Below are positions 21,842 through 32,861 of a stretch of DNA of 64,000 bases, piece by piece; within the stretch, counting starts at the first letter, position 1; each line of letters begins with the position of its first letter. The translations under genes were made by a program, and so were the position numbers. Source of the stretch: Dioscorea cayenensis subsp. rotundata. Taxonomy: Eukaryota; Streptophyta; Magnoliopsida; Dioscoreales; Dioscoreaceae. The notes beneath the pieces are model-generated. The model was given only the letters and a program-made list of their open reading frames with translations, did no database searches and had not been told where the DNA came from. The stretch covers positions 6,454,649-6,518,648 of the forward strand of contig NC_052487.1 in assembly GCF_009730915.1 (NCBI RefSeq), written 5' to 3'.

Positions 21842-24618
21842 GTTTAACTTGTGTGCTTAAGTTCTTATGAATGTCCTCTTATGTTAAAAATTTATTTGAG
21901 GTCTTTAAGGAGGTTGAAATGGTGGGAGAAAACCCTCAAGAAGGGGTAAATGCAAGGCCCGAACCTTGCAAACAATTGGTGTGTTGCAATGGTGCTAAAT
22001 GGGAGGGTTCACTGATGTGGTAGTTTGATCAATTTCATATTTATTTCCCTTATATTTTAATGTGTTTTATTAATTAATTTTCATTTAGGAGCGTGCCTTA
22101 GAGAGTCCCGAGTCATTAGAATAAAAAATGAGGTCAATACGGGTTGAATAGAGCTCGGGATAGAAATTCCAGAAGCTTTGAACTAACTCATACGGGTCGT
22201 ATAGAGGCCGTATCAGGGCCGTTTGGGGCAAGTTTCTAGGGTTTTAAAACCATTTTATGCCACTTTTTCTTCATTCCTTCTACACACTTCCACAAACCCT
22301 TTCTCATCCACTTTTCTCCTCCTCTAGAACCTTCATCCCCACTTCTCTAACTTATTATCCTTGCCTTGAATCAAGAAGAAAACTCAAAGATTTATCCTTC
22401 ATCTCTTGAGAATGAGCTTTCCTTAGGGTTTTTGAGAAATTTTGAGGTAAGGATGTGTTTCATTTGATCTTCTCCTTCCCTCTTTCTATTTTTGTTGGAT
22501 TTCTTTGATATTATGAGTGGAGAATCATGGGTTTTGTTTGGATTTAGAGAATAGAAGAACTATGGAGTTGTAAAACCATGAATCCATTGAGATTGGAGAA
22601 AGATCTTTCATGTTCTAAATTAGGGTTACTGTAGCACCGAACCAAGTTTGGTTTCTTTTGCTTTTCTTGTTAGTTTTGAGGGTTGTGAGAGTTTCATTTT
22701 TGTTAGATATTCTTGCTAGAGTGCTTAGCAAACCCAAGAAGCACTCATTTTCCCATTTTGAGCATTGTTCTTCATTTTAGTTAATTAAGTGATTGGTGAA
22801 GTTTCATTGCTTGTTTTGGTTGTTTAAATGCTTCTAGGAGGTGAGAATTCAACCAAGGGGAAAGAGCCGGTGGAGAAGTAACACCGGGGTCTTTTAGCTC
22901 GCCAAGTTTGTGACTGGGACTTACTAAATTTTGGACTATAAATCATGCATGCTTATAATACTAATTTACTTATTTTTGAAAAACAATCTCTTTGTTGCTA
23001 ACAAGGCTTTTGAAATAATTCCAATGTGATTTAGAAATCATGATGAACCGTAATTTGGCTTATTTCATGATTATTGGAAATATTTCATATACTACTTGTG
23101 ATTTAGAAAACCCTATGTTTTAGAATATATGATTTCAAGTTTTGAATTTTCACGGGACTTGATGTTCTTGTTATAATGTGCATAAAGGTATATGTGAACC
23201 AAAATGATTTCATTGTGATGATGCTATATTTGAAGTATATTTTCAAAGAATGCTTTTGTATGATGTTCTTGATGAAATTGGTTTCATTGGAATTATTATA
23301 AGTAAGTCATTCACTCTTGGAGTGAGATTGGTATTTGTGAACACTTGTGATTTTATGGTGAAACTTTTGCTTTTCTATGGATGTACATATGTAACCTACG
23401 GGCCAGAATGATATTTATTGAGTTTGATGACTCTCATTTATGAATTGTACACATAGTCCTGAATAAGGACCCTTTTTATGTTCTGATGAATATTTGGATG
23501 TTATTATGCAAACACCCATGGGTCTTGAACATATCCATGGAAATGGTGGGCTACGGCCTTTATGTTCTTGACAGGGTGGTTTTGATGGTGACAAGGAGAA
23601 ACCCCAGTACTTATTGCAGTAAGGGTGTGGATGGTTTCTAGGGGCCGACCAATATAGAGGTGGCGTGGAATACTGTCAAACCAGTTATGCCATTTCAGGT
23701 GGGAGCATAGAGCCCTGACTTGGATATAGTTGGGTTGTTCGGAGTCAGCACACGAACTTCCCACCGTCCAACGCCAAGATATGCGCATCTTGGTGGCTCC
23801 TAACCTAATTGCAGCCACTGTTAGCGAGGGAGGGTTTTCAAGGCTATTTATGATATGTTTGTTGGCTTTAATCAATGATTTATACATTTTTTGGACTATT
23901 AGTTACTAAGCAAATGTATGGATTTGGATTTCTTACTCGTATGGATTTCATGATGATTTAAAGAGTTTTATCAAGCATTTCATTGTTGTAAATTTTATTT
24001 CTTACTTTATACTTGACATTGAAAGTATATTGAATATTTTGAAGATTTGAAATATATTTTTGACATTTTAGTTTAATCTATAATGTATGAGATATAGTTC
24101 CATGTTTAGTCACTCACTGAGTAACCTAGTTACTCATTCCCTCTTCTTTTCCCCCTCCCAGGTGATAACACAGCAGCGGGATAGAAGCGTGAAGTGCTTG
24201 GCAGAGTAGTTTGTATTTCTTAAGCTGTGTATGATGCTTAAACATTTTGGCATGTATTTGATGGATCCACTAGGATGTTATCGACCCTAATATGTATCTT
24301 TCCACTTTGGATACTGATATATGTGTCGGTTAGATTTATGTTGTGTATGAGAAGTGTACTCTCTATTTGATGGTTGTTAATATTGTCATTACAAACTTAA
24401 TGCTATGATTATCCTTGTGACATGTCTTGTATTAGAATGATGGGTTGTGTAGGAGTACTTGTGTATGTTGGATTGTTAGAATGTTTATTATTGTTATAGT
24501 GGTTCTGTGCAAAAAACAGGTTAGCCTTACAATGATCTAGGGTTGAGGCAGTATTAAACCTCCACTGGGTTGTCGTGGCGGTATGTTGCGTGTGGGACCC
24601 ACGAGACGGGTTGTGACA
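21797..24618 (+). repeat. 3' LTR of the second chromovirus (2822 bp)
   Basis: It starts TGTGGGAGTTCAAC after the tract TTGGGGTAGGA and ends GGGTTGTGACA. It is homologous to the reverse complements of 1-2415 and 7513-10240, and about 94 bp longer than the latter. It holds no gene. Confidence 0.93.
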
Positions 24619-25444
24619 ACACATCTCTTTTATATTAGTTTTGATTGATATACATGCTCACATAGCCAATGGCGGTTCACCTTAGTTGCAATGATTGTAT
24701 TCTTGAGTTTAGGAGAAGTTTTAACATTGAATGTTCTCATGCTCTAGTTTTTTGCTTGAATTTCTAGGAATTTTTGCCCGATTGACACTTGTTGCACTAC
24801 TCACTCTTTAAACTCTTTTGGAAACTCATCTTCGATGTTAAAGGGACTAGTTATAGTTGTTTCTCGTGTTAATTCTGAAAAAAAAATGGAAAAAGAAAAA
24901 GAAGGAACAAAATAGTTTTATTGTTTATTTGTGCTTGTTGGCTGGAAAAAGCTACCACCTATAAAGTATGAAGCTACTGTCATAAGTCAGATAGTAGTTA
25001 TGCCCTAATGAGAGAAAGACCTATCTCATAGGATGAGTGAAAGCTACCACTCCGGTAGAAAGAGCTACCACCTCGAAAGTGTGAAAGCCACCTTAGCGGC
25101 CACTTTAGAAAGGGCTTACCTTAGAGGACGTGTGAACCTACTACCATCTTTGAGATTTTTGTTACTTTTTGTGGGTAAATAAGTCCCTTGTAGTTAGAAT
25201 TTTGAGGAGTATACTTTGGGTTGTTTTGACTGAGTTCACACACTTACATGATTTTGGGTTTGTTGTCCTTTTTAATTTAAGTTTTTAGCTAGAGCATTAA
25301 TTTTTCATATTTAGCGTTGAAATTTCCCTTACTTGTAGAAGGCTCTCTTTGTATGCTTTGGTGAACCTAAGGCCAAGCACTTCCAATATTTCCTTCATAA
25401 ATGCACATAATGTTTTAATTTTTGCTTGAGGACAAGCAAAAGCT
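24619..25444 (+). other. 3' non-coding region of element E
   Basis: There is no open frame of interest. From about 24635 it is collinear with 53360-54160 of element D. It contains an A-rich tract (about 24877-24905) and degenerate repeats of AAAGAGCTACCAC / GTGAAAGCTACCAC (about 24945-25140). It ends in the stem-loop TTTTGCTTG-AGGA-CAAGCAAAA at 25420-25441. Confidence 0.75.
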
Positions 25445-25460
25445 TAAGTGTGGGAGAGGT
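25445..25460 (+). other. Polypurine tract of element E
   Basis: TAAGTGTGGGAGAGGT touches the TGATAAGTGC start of the LTR. It is preceded by a 9-bp stem-loop at 25420-25441, an arrangement repeated at 54137-54177 and 57630-57669. Confidence 0.85.
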
Positions 25461-27315
25461 TGATAAGTGCTTGTACGATAATAATGCGAAGTGTTCTTTC
25501 CTTATGATGAGCATTACTTTTATTGGGTTTTAACGCTAATATATGTGTATTTATGTTACTTTCATGCAGATAGGGTTGTGAGGCCGAATATTAGAGAAAT
25601 AAGCCAATGTGGATCGTAAATGCACCATTTGTGAGGCCGAATATTTATGTTACTTTCAGGTTCGAGATGCGGGAATGTGTGCCAACCTCCTCATATTCAA
25701 GTTAGCACAACGATTTGGAGGGGCACAAGGACAGTCACATTCAAACATTCTGGCTTGTGCATGTATAGCAAGATCTGAACTAACGTGTCCGTTTATTGAA
25801 GAAACAAAGTGATTTACGGCGTAAATGTGTGCCCCTTTACGTTACCTGGATCAAAGCATGGATTTGGGAGTGTTTCGGACGGTATTGTAGCAGGGTACCG
25901 TAGCAAAACACTGTAGTTTTTCACTATAGTAGGTACTGTTCACAGCCGGCCAAAAATGAGCAAGACAGAGAATCCACACAGGTGTGAATTAATTCCACAC
26001 GCCCATGCAGAAAATCCACAAGGGTGGGTGGATTCTCGATTCTAGCCCTTTAAAAGCCGATTTCAGCCCCGATTTCAGCATTCTTTTCTCTATCTTTTCC
26101 CCAGCTTGAGAGAGGGCTTCAGCTAGGGTTTTGAGGGGTATTGGCTATGGATTTGGAGAGGTACTATGGCTCTAACATCGTGCTCTGTTTGGAAGAAAGT
26201 TAGTGGAAGAGCTTTCATCGGCACCGATCCGGCGAGGTGTATCTTAGGCCGGACAAAGGGACCGTTACGACGAGTAGAGGACTCTCCACAAGACCATCGC
26301 CACGACTATCGAGGGGGTTTTCTATGGATTCTATGTTTTTACATTCGATTTCATTGATTGTATCTAGCTCCATGGAGAGCTAAACCCCCTAGTGGGTACT
26401 TGGGTATTTGTGAACCCTACGATGTATTCGTTTTACTGAATCTCTTTATTGTGCTTTCAATTAATTGATGTTTATTGTGAGTTCCAATCTTGATTTCTTG
26501 ATTGTATGAATACTCCCATAGCGTGAGACTAGGGTTGAGAGTTCTTGTTGGTAACCCTTGTGAGTGAGTGACACACCATGAGAGTTAGACAAAGCTAGGT
26601 TGGAGAGGGTTGAGAGGGTGAGTCGAGAGGTAGCGGAGCGTCCCCTTTCCCCTTTAGTGTGATTTATTCTACCTTTGTTTCCTCGAGTTCTTTGCGGTCA
26701 TAGTAGAGTGAATGGGCTAAAGGATGACCTTCCGCTGGGGCTCAGTTGCGGGTGCATCGGAGTGAAGCGTTGAAGTGATTTTAGCACCTAGGGCTTAATT
26801 GTAGCTAGGGACCTTCCACCTGGACTAAAGGGTTAGGTCTACATATATGAAGAGGATTTATCACTTGGAATTCCTAGAACTCATTGCAATTCTATATGAG
26901 TGCAAGGTTGAGAGGTTATTCAATTTCTCCTCCGGGACATGTATAGAGTTAGGCATAGGTGACCTTAGATTTAGGACCATGTATTTAAAGATCTCCATGA
27001 CTCATTATTGCATCAATTAGAAAGTATAATAGAGGGTTCTTGCACTTGAAATGATTGTCCTAGGTGGAACAATATCCGGGTACCCCATTTATATCGATTG
27101 CCTTGCATTCTCCTTTACTTGTGCTCTCTTTCTTTTTGCTGTTACTTTTGTTATTTCACATCTTGTCACACATATCACTACTCGTCTTTCACTTAGTTAA
27201 GGAACAATTTAAGTGTCTTTATTCCCTACTCTCTGTGGATACGATACCCACTCATCTGGGATTATTACTTCGATGACCCAATGCACTTGCGGGACATAGC
27301 AAGGGGCGTTTAACA
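25461..27315 (+). repeat. LTR between elements E and C (Athila type, 1855 bp)
   Basis: It starts TGATAAGTGCTTG and ends about GGGGCGTTTAACA. It is preceded by the 3' end of E, so it is E's 3' LTR. Downstream there is no primer site; RT sequence of element C begins directly. A frame at 26166-26357 (MALTSCSVWKKVSGRAFIGT) recurs in the LTR of element B. An inverted-repeat patch lies at about 25975-26035. Confidence 0.9.
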
Positions 27316-27563
27316 CTTTCAAATCCCCATAGCTCCAGAAGATTAGGACAATACCACATTTACTTGCCTTTACGGTACTTTTGCTTACAAAAGAATGCCT
27401 TTCGGGTTGTGTAATACATTTACTTGTTGCTTGCAAGGGGCATCGTCCTTGGACACAAGATTTCCCAAGCAGGTATGGAGGTGGATAAGGCAAAGATTGT
27501 GGTCATCGAAGGACTTCTGGGGTATGCAGGTTTATCAAGGACTTTTCGAAGATCACACAACCA
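27316..27563 (+). pseudogene. Reverse transcriptase remnant (element C)
   Basis: FQIPIAPED, then TTFTCLYGTFAYKRMPFGLC, matches the RT palm just before the catalytic box. Near 27430 the sequence jumps to IVLGHKISQAGMEVDKAKIV, the thumb, so the segment with the catalytic xxDD is deleted. The frame changes at this point and again before the RNase H frame. It is non-functional. Confidence 0.82.
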
Positions 27564-28060
27564 TTGACAAAACTCCTAGAAAAAGATGCTCCCTTTGATT
27601 TTGGGGATAACTGTCTGAGTGCATTCAATTTGTTGAAGGAGAGATTAGTGCAAGCACCAATTTTAACAATACTGGATTGGAATGAACCCTTTGAGCTAAT
27701 GTGTGATGCCAGTGATTATGCTGTGGGAGCAGTTTTGGGACAAAGAAAAGACAAGCAATTTCAACCGATTTATTATGCTAGCAAAACTCTCACAAGTGCT
27801 CAAGAGAATTATACAACCACTGAAAAGGAGTTGTTAGCAGTGGTGTTTTCTTTTGACAAGTTCAGGCCATACCTCATTTTATCTAGGGTCACAGTATTCA
27901 CAGATCATTCGGTACCCGTTATCTCATGAACAAGGCGGACGTAAAGCTGAGATTGATTCACTGGATCTTATTGTTACAATAATTTGATATGGAAATAAAA
28001 GATAAGAGGGGAACCAAAAATGTGGTTTCAGATCATCTTTCAAGATTAGAAGGTTGTAAG
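27564..28060 (+). pseudogene. RNase H domain, Athila type (element C)
   Basis: LLEKDAPFDFGDNCLSAFNL is the connection. FELMCDASDYAVGAVLGQRK has the first Asp, NYTTTEKELLAVVFSFDKF the Glu, and VTVFTDHS the second Asp. A frameshift at 27905-27930 and a TAA near 27979 interrupt the remainder (LIHWILLLQ, then [20 protein letters not shown]). The order and the QRKDKQFQPIYYASKTL stretch are typical of the Athila/Tat side of Ty3/Gypsy. Confidence 0.88.
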
Positions 28061-29452
28061 GGGCAAGAACTGGCAAGCAAGGAAATCAATGACTTCTTCT
28101 CTCAAGAACATCTGTATGCAGTACAGGAATCAGAGTCAGAGGATACTCCATGGTTCGTTGACTTTCAATTTTCAAAAGAAGAAAAAGTTTTTCAACAGAA
28201 GGTACTTAAGCAAGACCTCAATTTTCAACAGAAGAAAAAGTTTTTCAGTGACTTGAAGAACTATTTTTGGGATGATCCCTACCTGTTCCGTATTTGTGCC
28301 GACCATGTGGTTTGAAGATGTGTTTCTGGGGAGGAAGGCTGGAGCATTATTGTGCACTGTCATTCGGGTCCTGTTCTAGGCCGTTATGCTTTGAGCCGAA
28401 CTACTGAGAAAGTTCTGGCCGCCGATTTCTATTGGCTGACTTTATTCCAGGATGTTCATTAGTTTGTTCTTCAATGTGATAGTTGTCAGAGGGCTGGAAA
28501 CCTATCGCGAAGAGATAAGATGCCTCAAAATCCGATGCAGTTTTGTGAGGTGTTTGATGTGTAGGGAATTGACTTCATGGGACCATTTCCGAAGTCCAAT
28601 GGTAATCAATACATTTTGGTGGCAGTTAACTATGTTTCTAAATGGGTGGAAGCTCAAGCTCTTCCAACTAACGATGTAAGAACTATGGTAAAATTTCTGA
28701 AGAGGTTGTTTACTAGATTTAGGACTCCAAGAAATATCATTAGCGATCGAGGAACCCATTTTTGCAACACATAGCTTACGAAAGTATTGAAGAGCTATGG
28801 AGTGCATCATCGTCTTTTTACCCCCTATCACCCGCAAATGAGTGGACAAATGGAAGTCACAAACAGGGAGCTTGAGAGGATCTTAACCAAATCGGTGGAA
28901 CAAGGAAAGCGGGATTGGTCGGAACGGTTAGATGACACACTTTGGGCTCATAGAACAGTGTACAAAACTCCAATAGGGACGATTATCTACAATTTGGTGT
29001 ATGGAAAATCCTATCATTTGCGTGTGGAATTAAAGCATAAAGCATATTGGGCAATCAAGACGATGAATTTTGACATGAGCAAATCGGGAAAACAAAGGAT
29101 GTTACATCTTAACAAGCTAGATGAATGGAGAATGAAAGCATATGAGAATGCAAGGATCTATAAGGAAAGAATTCGGAAGTGGCATGACAAGCATATTAAG
29201 AATCTGAAAGAGTTCAAAGTGGGCGATCAGGTGTTACTATTCAATTCTCGTCTACGATTATTTCCGGGGAAGCTCAAGTCTAGATGGTTTGGCCCTTATA
29301 TGGTAATCGAAGTGTCACCTCATGGAGTTATTGAGATTACTCATCCGGAGAAGGGTACATTTAAGGTGAATGGACATAGGCTGAAACCAAACTATGGAGG
29401 GGAGGTTGGTAATGATGACAAGGAAGTATTTTTCCTTCATAAGTCCCAGTGA
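28061..29452 (+). pseudogene. Integrase, Athila type (element C)
   Basis: An N-terminal region with [20 protein letters not shown] carries the Cys pair of the zinc-binding domain. The core has [20 protein letters not shown] (Asp), [12 protein letters not shown] (Asp) and QMEVTNRELERILTKSVEQG (Glu). Then come DDTLWAHRTVYKTPIGT and the C-terminal KWHDKHIKNLKEFKVGDQVL. It ends EVFFLHKSQ-stop at 29452, with the donor-like GTAAG starting two bases later. Stops near 28315, 28461, 28561 and 28774 break it. The 221-residue stretch 28787-29452 is open. Confidence 0.92.
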
Positions 29453-29453
29453 T

Positions 29454-30840
29454 GTAAGACGAGGTACGTCAAGCTTAGTGACGTTAAACAAGCGCTTCTT
29501 GGGAGTCAACCCAAGTGTTTACTGTTTTCTTAGTTGAGTAGTTTAGTGTTTGCATGAATAAATTGTTGACTGTTGGTGTCTTGATTTTTAGATGCTTTTG
29601 TTGTGTTTTTATTGTTGGTTTTTAATGTCATCATGTGTTTTCATGTGGATTTGGCGAAGTTTTGGTCACTTGAGCTAGTTCTCATGTTTTTTGCTAGTAT
29701 AATTTGCATAATAGGGTAGGCTCTAAGTGTGTAAACATGTTCAGGAATTTTCTGCAGAGCCTGCGGAGTTTTCGAAGGCATCAAGAGAAAATGCACGGGC
29801 GTGTGGAATTTCCGCAAGTCCGTAGATTTGTATTGCGAGTTCATCCCGAGAAGACACAGGGGCGTCGACTAGCCCCTGTGAGCGACCTTGTGCCTTCCGC
29901 ACGCCCGTGGGTAATTTCCACACGGGCGTGCATTTTCCTGCAGAGACTTAGCAATTTATCCCGAGAGCACACAAGGGCTTGGATTCGCCCTTGTGGGCGA
30001 ACTTGTGAAAAATGAGCGTGGATATTTTCCGTACGCCCATGTGGATCTCTACAGAAGAGCCCTTTCCATCCCGAGAAGACACAGGGGCATGTGTTCGCCT
30101 GTGTGAGTGGACCTGTGAATGTCCACGCCCATGCAGAATTTTAGCACGGGCGTGCGAAACACTTAGCGATTCTTCTCGGTTGGACAGAGGAGCCACAGGG
30201 GCGTGAGGCTGCCCTGTGGGTAAGGTGCACGGGCGTGGGTATTTTCCGCACGCCCGTGTGGTTGCATTCAGAGAGGTTGAGTGTTTTCCCGAGAGTGCAC
30301 AGGGGCGTGCGTCTGCCCCTGTGAGTCTCTCATGTGGAGGCGCATGGGCGTGGGTAATTTCTACACGCCCGTGTGGATGTACAGAAATCAGAAGGCTGCG
30401 TTTTCTCTTTATCAACCGTTCAAACCCTATTCATTAGCAGACCTTCAAACACTTAGGAAACACTCTCTGACATTCTCCCGACCTCCTGTTGTCAGTTTCT
30501 GAGTCGATTGTTTGAGTATCTCGCCGATTTCAGGAGTCTTAGCTTCATCTCATCGGTAAACCCTTATTTTCTCTCGTTACTGATTTACTTTGATTCTATT
30601 CGATTTTCTTCGATTAAACTAGTGAATGTGCTTCGGTTCCCTGCTAGAATGCTTGTGATGTGTTTTTTACGAGCTCTGGAAGTGAGGGAAAGGTGTATTT
30701 GTTGAATTTGCCACAAGGGCTGAGCGGTTTTCCTGCCCCGTGAATTCACACGGCCGTGTGGAATTTCCACATGACCATGTGGATTCCTGCAGTGTTAAGT
30801 TATGAATGAATCTGATCGATTTCCTTTCCAATACATGTAG
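29454..30840 (+). other. Putative intron before ORF-1 (element C)
   Basis: Donor GAT/GTAAGA at 29454 directly follows the integrase stop. The acceptor is TTTCCTTTCCAATACATGTAG ending at 30840 (pyrimidine-rich, then AG), and the ORF-1 ATG is at 30843. The length is 1387 nt. The first 60 bases carry the conserved GTGACGTTAAACAAGCGCTT block. 29517-29740 is AT-rich without features, then comes the hairpin array, and 30395-30780 is T-rich with one more hairpin (CACACGGCCGTGTGGAATTT at 30748). No coding signal was found. Confidence 0.62.
29785..30385 (+). repeat. GC-rich hairpin array (element C)
   Basis: Examples are CACAGGGGCG...AGCCCCTGTG (29855-29880), CACGCCCGTGG...CCACACGGGCGTG (29899-29931), GCACGGGCGTGGGTATTTTC followed by CGCACGCCCGTGTGG (30227-30262) and CACAGGGGCGTG...GCCCCTGTG (30298-30323). 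The two stem types alternate as in the other copies. Long frames on both strands here (29704-30015, 30415-29948) are by-products of the repeats. Confidence 0.82.
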
Positions 30841-30842
30841 GT

Positions 30843-32132
30843 ATGGCCCCCAGATCGAAGAAGCCAGCTGGTAAGCATTCTAGAGAGCTTACTCCTGAGC
30901 TGGAAAGCATGGAATTTACACTTCCCGAACATCGATCTCGATTTAAGCGACTAGCGAAGCTTAAGTTTGGTCAGATGCGAATCCCGGATATGAGCTCACT
31001 TAGGGAGGTGCAGCAAGCACATAACATGGCTGATGAGGTCGAGGAGTTACTATCCGTGGGTAGTTGGCGCAAGCTGTTGATTATTCGTGACCCTGCTATC
31101 CGCCTACTCACATTGGAGGTGCTCGCCTCATTCGAGTTTGACCGTTCTTATGCTCATTTTGATAGTGTCGGCGTCATTCAGTTCAGAGCTTTTGGGCAGC
31201 ATCATAGTGTGAGCGTCACGCAGTTCTCCGTTAGACTTGGTTTATATGATGAGGAGTTCACTGAGACGGAGGAGTATGAGTAGCTACCGACTGACTATTC
31301 GAGAAGCTTAACCCCCCAGAAAGCGTACAAAATACTATTTGGTAAAGGACAATATGAACCTGGAGTGTCTAAGGCCTCATGCCTTTCTTGACCGAGTTAC
31401 AGATATCTTTGCGCCATCCTAAGTAGGTCAGTATATGGTCGCGGCTACAGCACGGGAGTTCTTAGCAGGCAGGAGCTTTTATATTTATACTCCATGGTGC
31501 GAACTGAGCCAATTTATTTAGGACACATTTTAGCAGAGTATCTGAAGCATCAGGGACATTATCCCAGGCTGGGTGTCATTTTCTCGGGCCCATACATCAC
31601 TAGACTCATCTTGGGGATGGGTCTACGAGACACGATCAGAGAGGCCGAGAAGACGATAGTACCAGCACCCCTCGAGTTAGGGACAATGAGGCTCATGGGT
31701 ATGATCAGGAAATAACCGGATAGTGTTTATGTGCTGAACATACCCCCACCAGAGCCATTTCTGTCAGAGGAAGCCGCAGCAGAGGGGCCTTAGCCAGCTT
31801 TAGAGTCACAGCCGGAGAGAGATTAGACAGAGGCGGCCTCTTCAGCGTACGAGCCCCCGCTAGTGCGGATATTCTCTCCGACTCGAGCCCATGACCGATT
31901 TGAGAGGCTCGAGATTGCTGTAGGGATACTGCAGCAGGATGTAGCTGAGGTTCGCGCTACACAGACTGCACACCACACCGAGTTCATGGCACGGTTCGAC
32001 ATCATACAGTAGTTCCCAGAGCGAGACATGAGATTACCATTTCAAATGTGAGCCCCAGCACCAGTTGATCCACCAACTTCATTTCCTTCACCAGCAGCAG
32101 CAGCCGTGCCAGAGCGTGACACCGACGCTTGA
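30843..32132 (+). pseudogene. ATHILA ORF-1-like protein, near full length (element C)
   Basis: The frame opens MAPRSKKPAGKHSRELTPEL and stays open for 146 codons. It covers MADEVEELLSVGSWRKLLII, RLLTLEVLASFEFDRSYAHF and VIQFRAFGQHHSVSVTQFSV, the ATHILA ORF-1 (PF03078-like) signature. After a TAG at 31281 it continues with GVSKAS, LYSMVRTEPIYLGHILAEYL and PYITRLILGMGLRDTI (31494-31715). A C-terminal part with RAHDRFERLEIAVGILQQDV looks like a short coiled coil, and it ends at TGA 32130-32132. The total is about 430 codons. The function is unknown. It occupies the envelope-like position after pol, but I see no signal peptide or transmembrane segment. Confidence 0.85.
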
Positions 32133-32512
32133 TTTGTTGTCCTTTATATCTTGTTGTCTTTTATTCTGCATTTTATTTTGGACTTGTATACTCAGAAAGG
32201 ACTTTCCTTCTAAGTTTATTTTCATTTTGTTGTCTCGAGTTATATTCATTGCTTTATCTTTTATATACTTGAGTTGTTTTGTTTAATTGAGCTTCACTGA
32301 ATCCTCTCGTGTATTCGTGAAGATGGTCTTGTTAACATGCGAATTGAGAACTTGTCATGGACACGGCCAATATGTTTCGGCACTTGGCCATGTGTGCTTC
32401 ACAACCCGTTGGAACATCACTCCCAAGGATTTAGCTCCATCAAATGCAGCACTAGGAGTTAGGGGAGTATTGTTTTGATTGCTTCTCCCACATATATTCT
32501 TGATTGAGATAC
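32133..32512 (+). other. 3' non-coding region after ORF-1 (element C), truncated
   Basis: It is collinear with 52904-53275 in D and 59711-60090 in F: a T-rich stretch with GGACTTGTATACTCAGAAAG, then the CATGGACACGGCCAA block. It breaks off at about 32512, before the stem-loop and purine tract found at 53298 in D, and continues as hairpin-region sequence. The LTR expected downstream is absent. Confidence 0.75.
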
Positions 32513-32861
32513 ATTTGGGCTTGTGTTTCTCTGCAGAGTTCAAATCTCTATCCCGAGAAGACACAGGGACATGTATCAGCACCTGTGGATGACCATGTGA
32601 ATTACATATGGGCGTGGGTAATTTTCACACGCCCGTGTAAACATCTACAGAGAGTTCTCTACCATCCTGAGAAGATACAGGGACGTGTGAATGCCCCTGT
32701 GAATAGTCCTGTGAAGATCCACGCCCGTGTGAAGTACTTAGAGAGAAGTTTTTCAGGTGGACAGAGAAGCCACAAGAGTATGTGGTTGTCCCTGTGGGTC
32801 GGGCACACTAGTGTGGGAAATTTCAATACGCTCGTTTGGATGTGTTCAGAGGTAAGATGTG
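32513..32861 (+). repeat. Hairpin-array fragment of a further Athila-type copy (G), left part
   Basis: It matches 62265-62620 of F: ACACAGGGACGTG, GCCCCTGTGAATAG and CACACGCCCGTGT motifs in the same order. No intact gene lies here. It continues on the far side of the tandem element at 45501; the two halves join when one ATGTG copy and the insertion are removed. Confidence 0.8.
32857..32861. other. Target site duplication ATGTG (left)
   Basis: ATGTG directly precedes the TGTTTGTATGC edge of the left LTR and matches 45496-45500. In the uninterrupted relative at 62611-62620 the sequence reads CAAGATGTGATATCC, which supports the empty site. Confidence 0.85.

Larger units (their letters stand above)
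19805..24618 (+). mobile_element. Second Tekay/Del-like chromovirus, 5'-truncated
   Basis: Plus strand: RNase H, integrase, chromodomain, polypurine tract and a full 3' LTR (21797-24618). The 5' LTR, gag, protease and RT are missing; the left junction falls within ORF-1 of element E. It is the same family as chromovirus A, with protein and LTR similarity throughout. On the right, sequence resumes in the 3' region of an Athila-type element (compare 53360 onward), so the insertion lies within element E. Confidence 0.92.
17758..27315 (+). mobile_element. Athila-type element E, 5'-truncated, pol-less, split by a chromovirus
   Basis: Order: protease C-terminal part (17758-18302), splice-donor-like block, hairpin intron, ORF-1 start (19686-19804), inserted chromovirus (19805-24618), 3' region (24619-25444), polypurine tract and LTR (25461-27315). 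There is no RT or integrase between protease and the donor block, as in D and F. The 5' LTR, primer site and most of gag are missing at the inversion junction 17757/17758. Confidence 0.8.
27316..32512 (+). mobile_element. Athila-type element C, internal region with pol and ORF-1
   Basis: Order: RT remnant, RNase H, integrase, donor-like block, hairpin intron, ORF-1, 3' region. The 5' part (LTR, primer site, gag, protease, most of RT) is missing and the front is fused to the LTR of E. The 3' end is cut at about 32512, where sequence changes to the hairpin region of another copy. This is the only copy in the window that shows pol and a nearly full ORF-1 together, so it gives the autonomous layout of the family. 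Confidence 0.85.

Noticed and set aside
24409..24624. Minus-strand frame MCCHNPSRGSHTQHTATT as a small gene
   Set aside because: It lies in the chromovirus LTR end, has no recognised domain, and is not kept in the other two LTRs.
30843..32132. ORF-1 as a proven envelope glycoprotein
   Set aside because: I see no signal peptide, transmembrane helix or Cys pattern. Only its position after pol is envelope-like, so it is annotated as ATHILA ORF-1-like.
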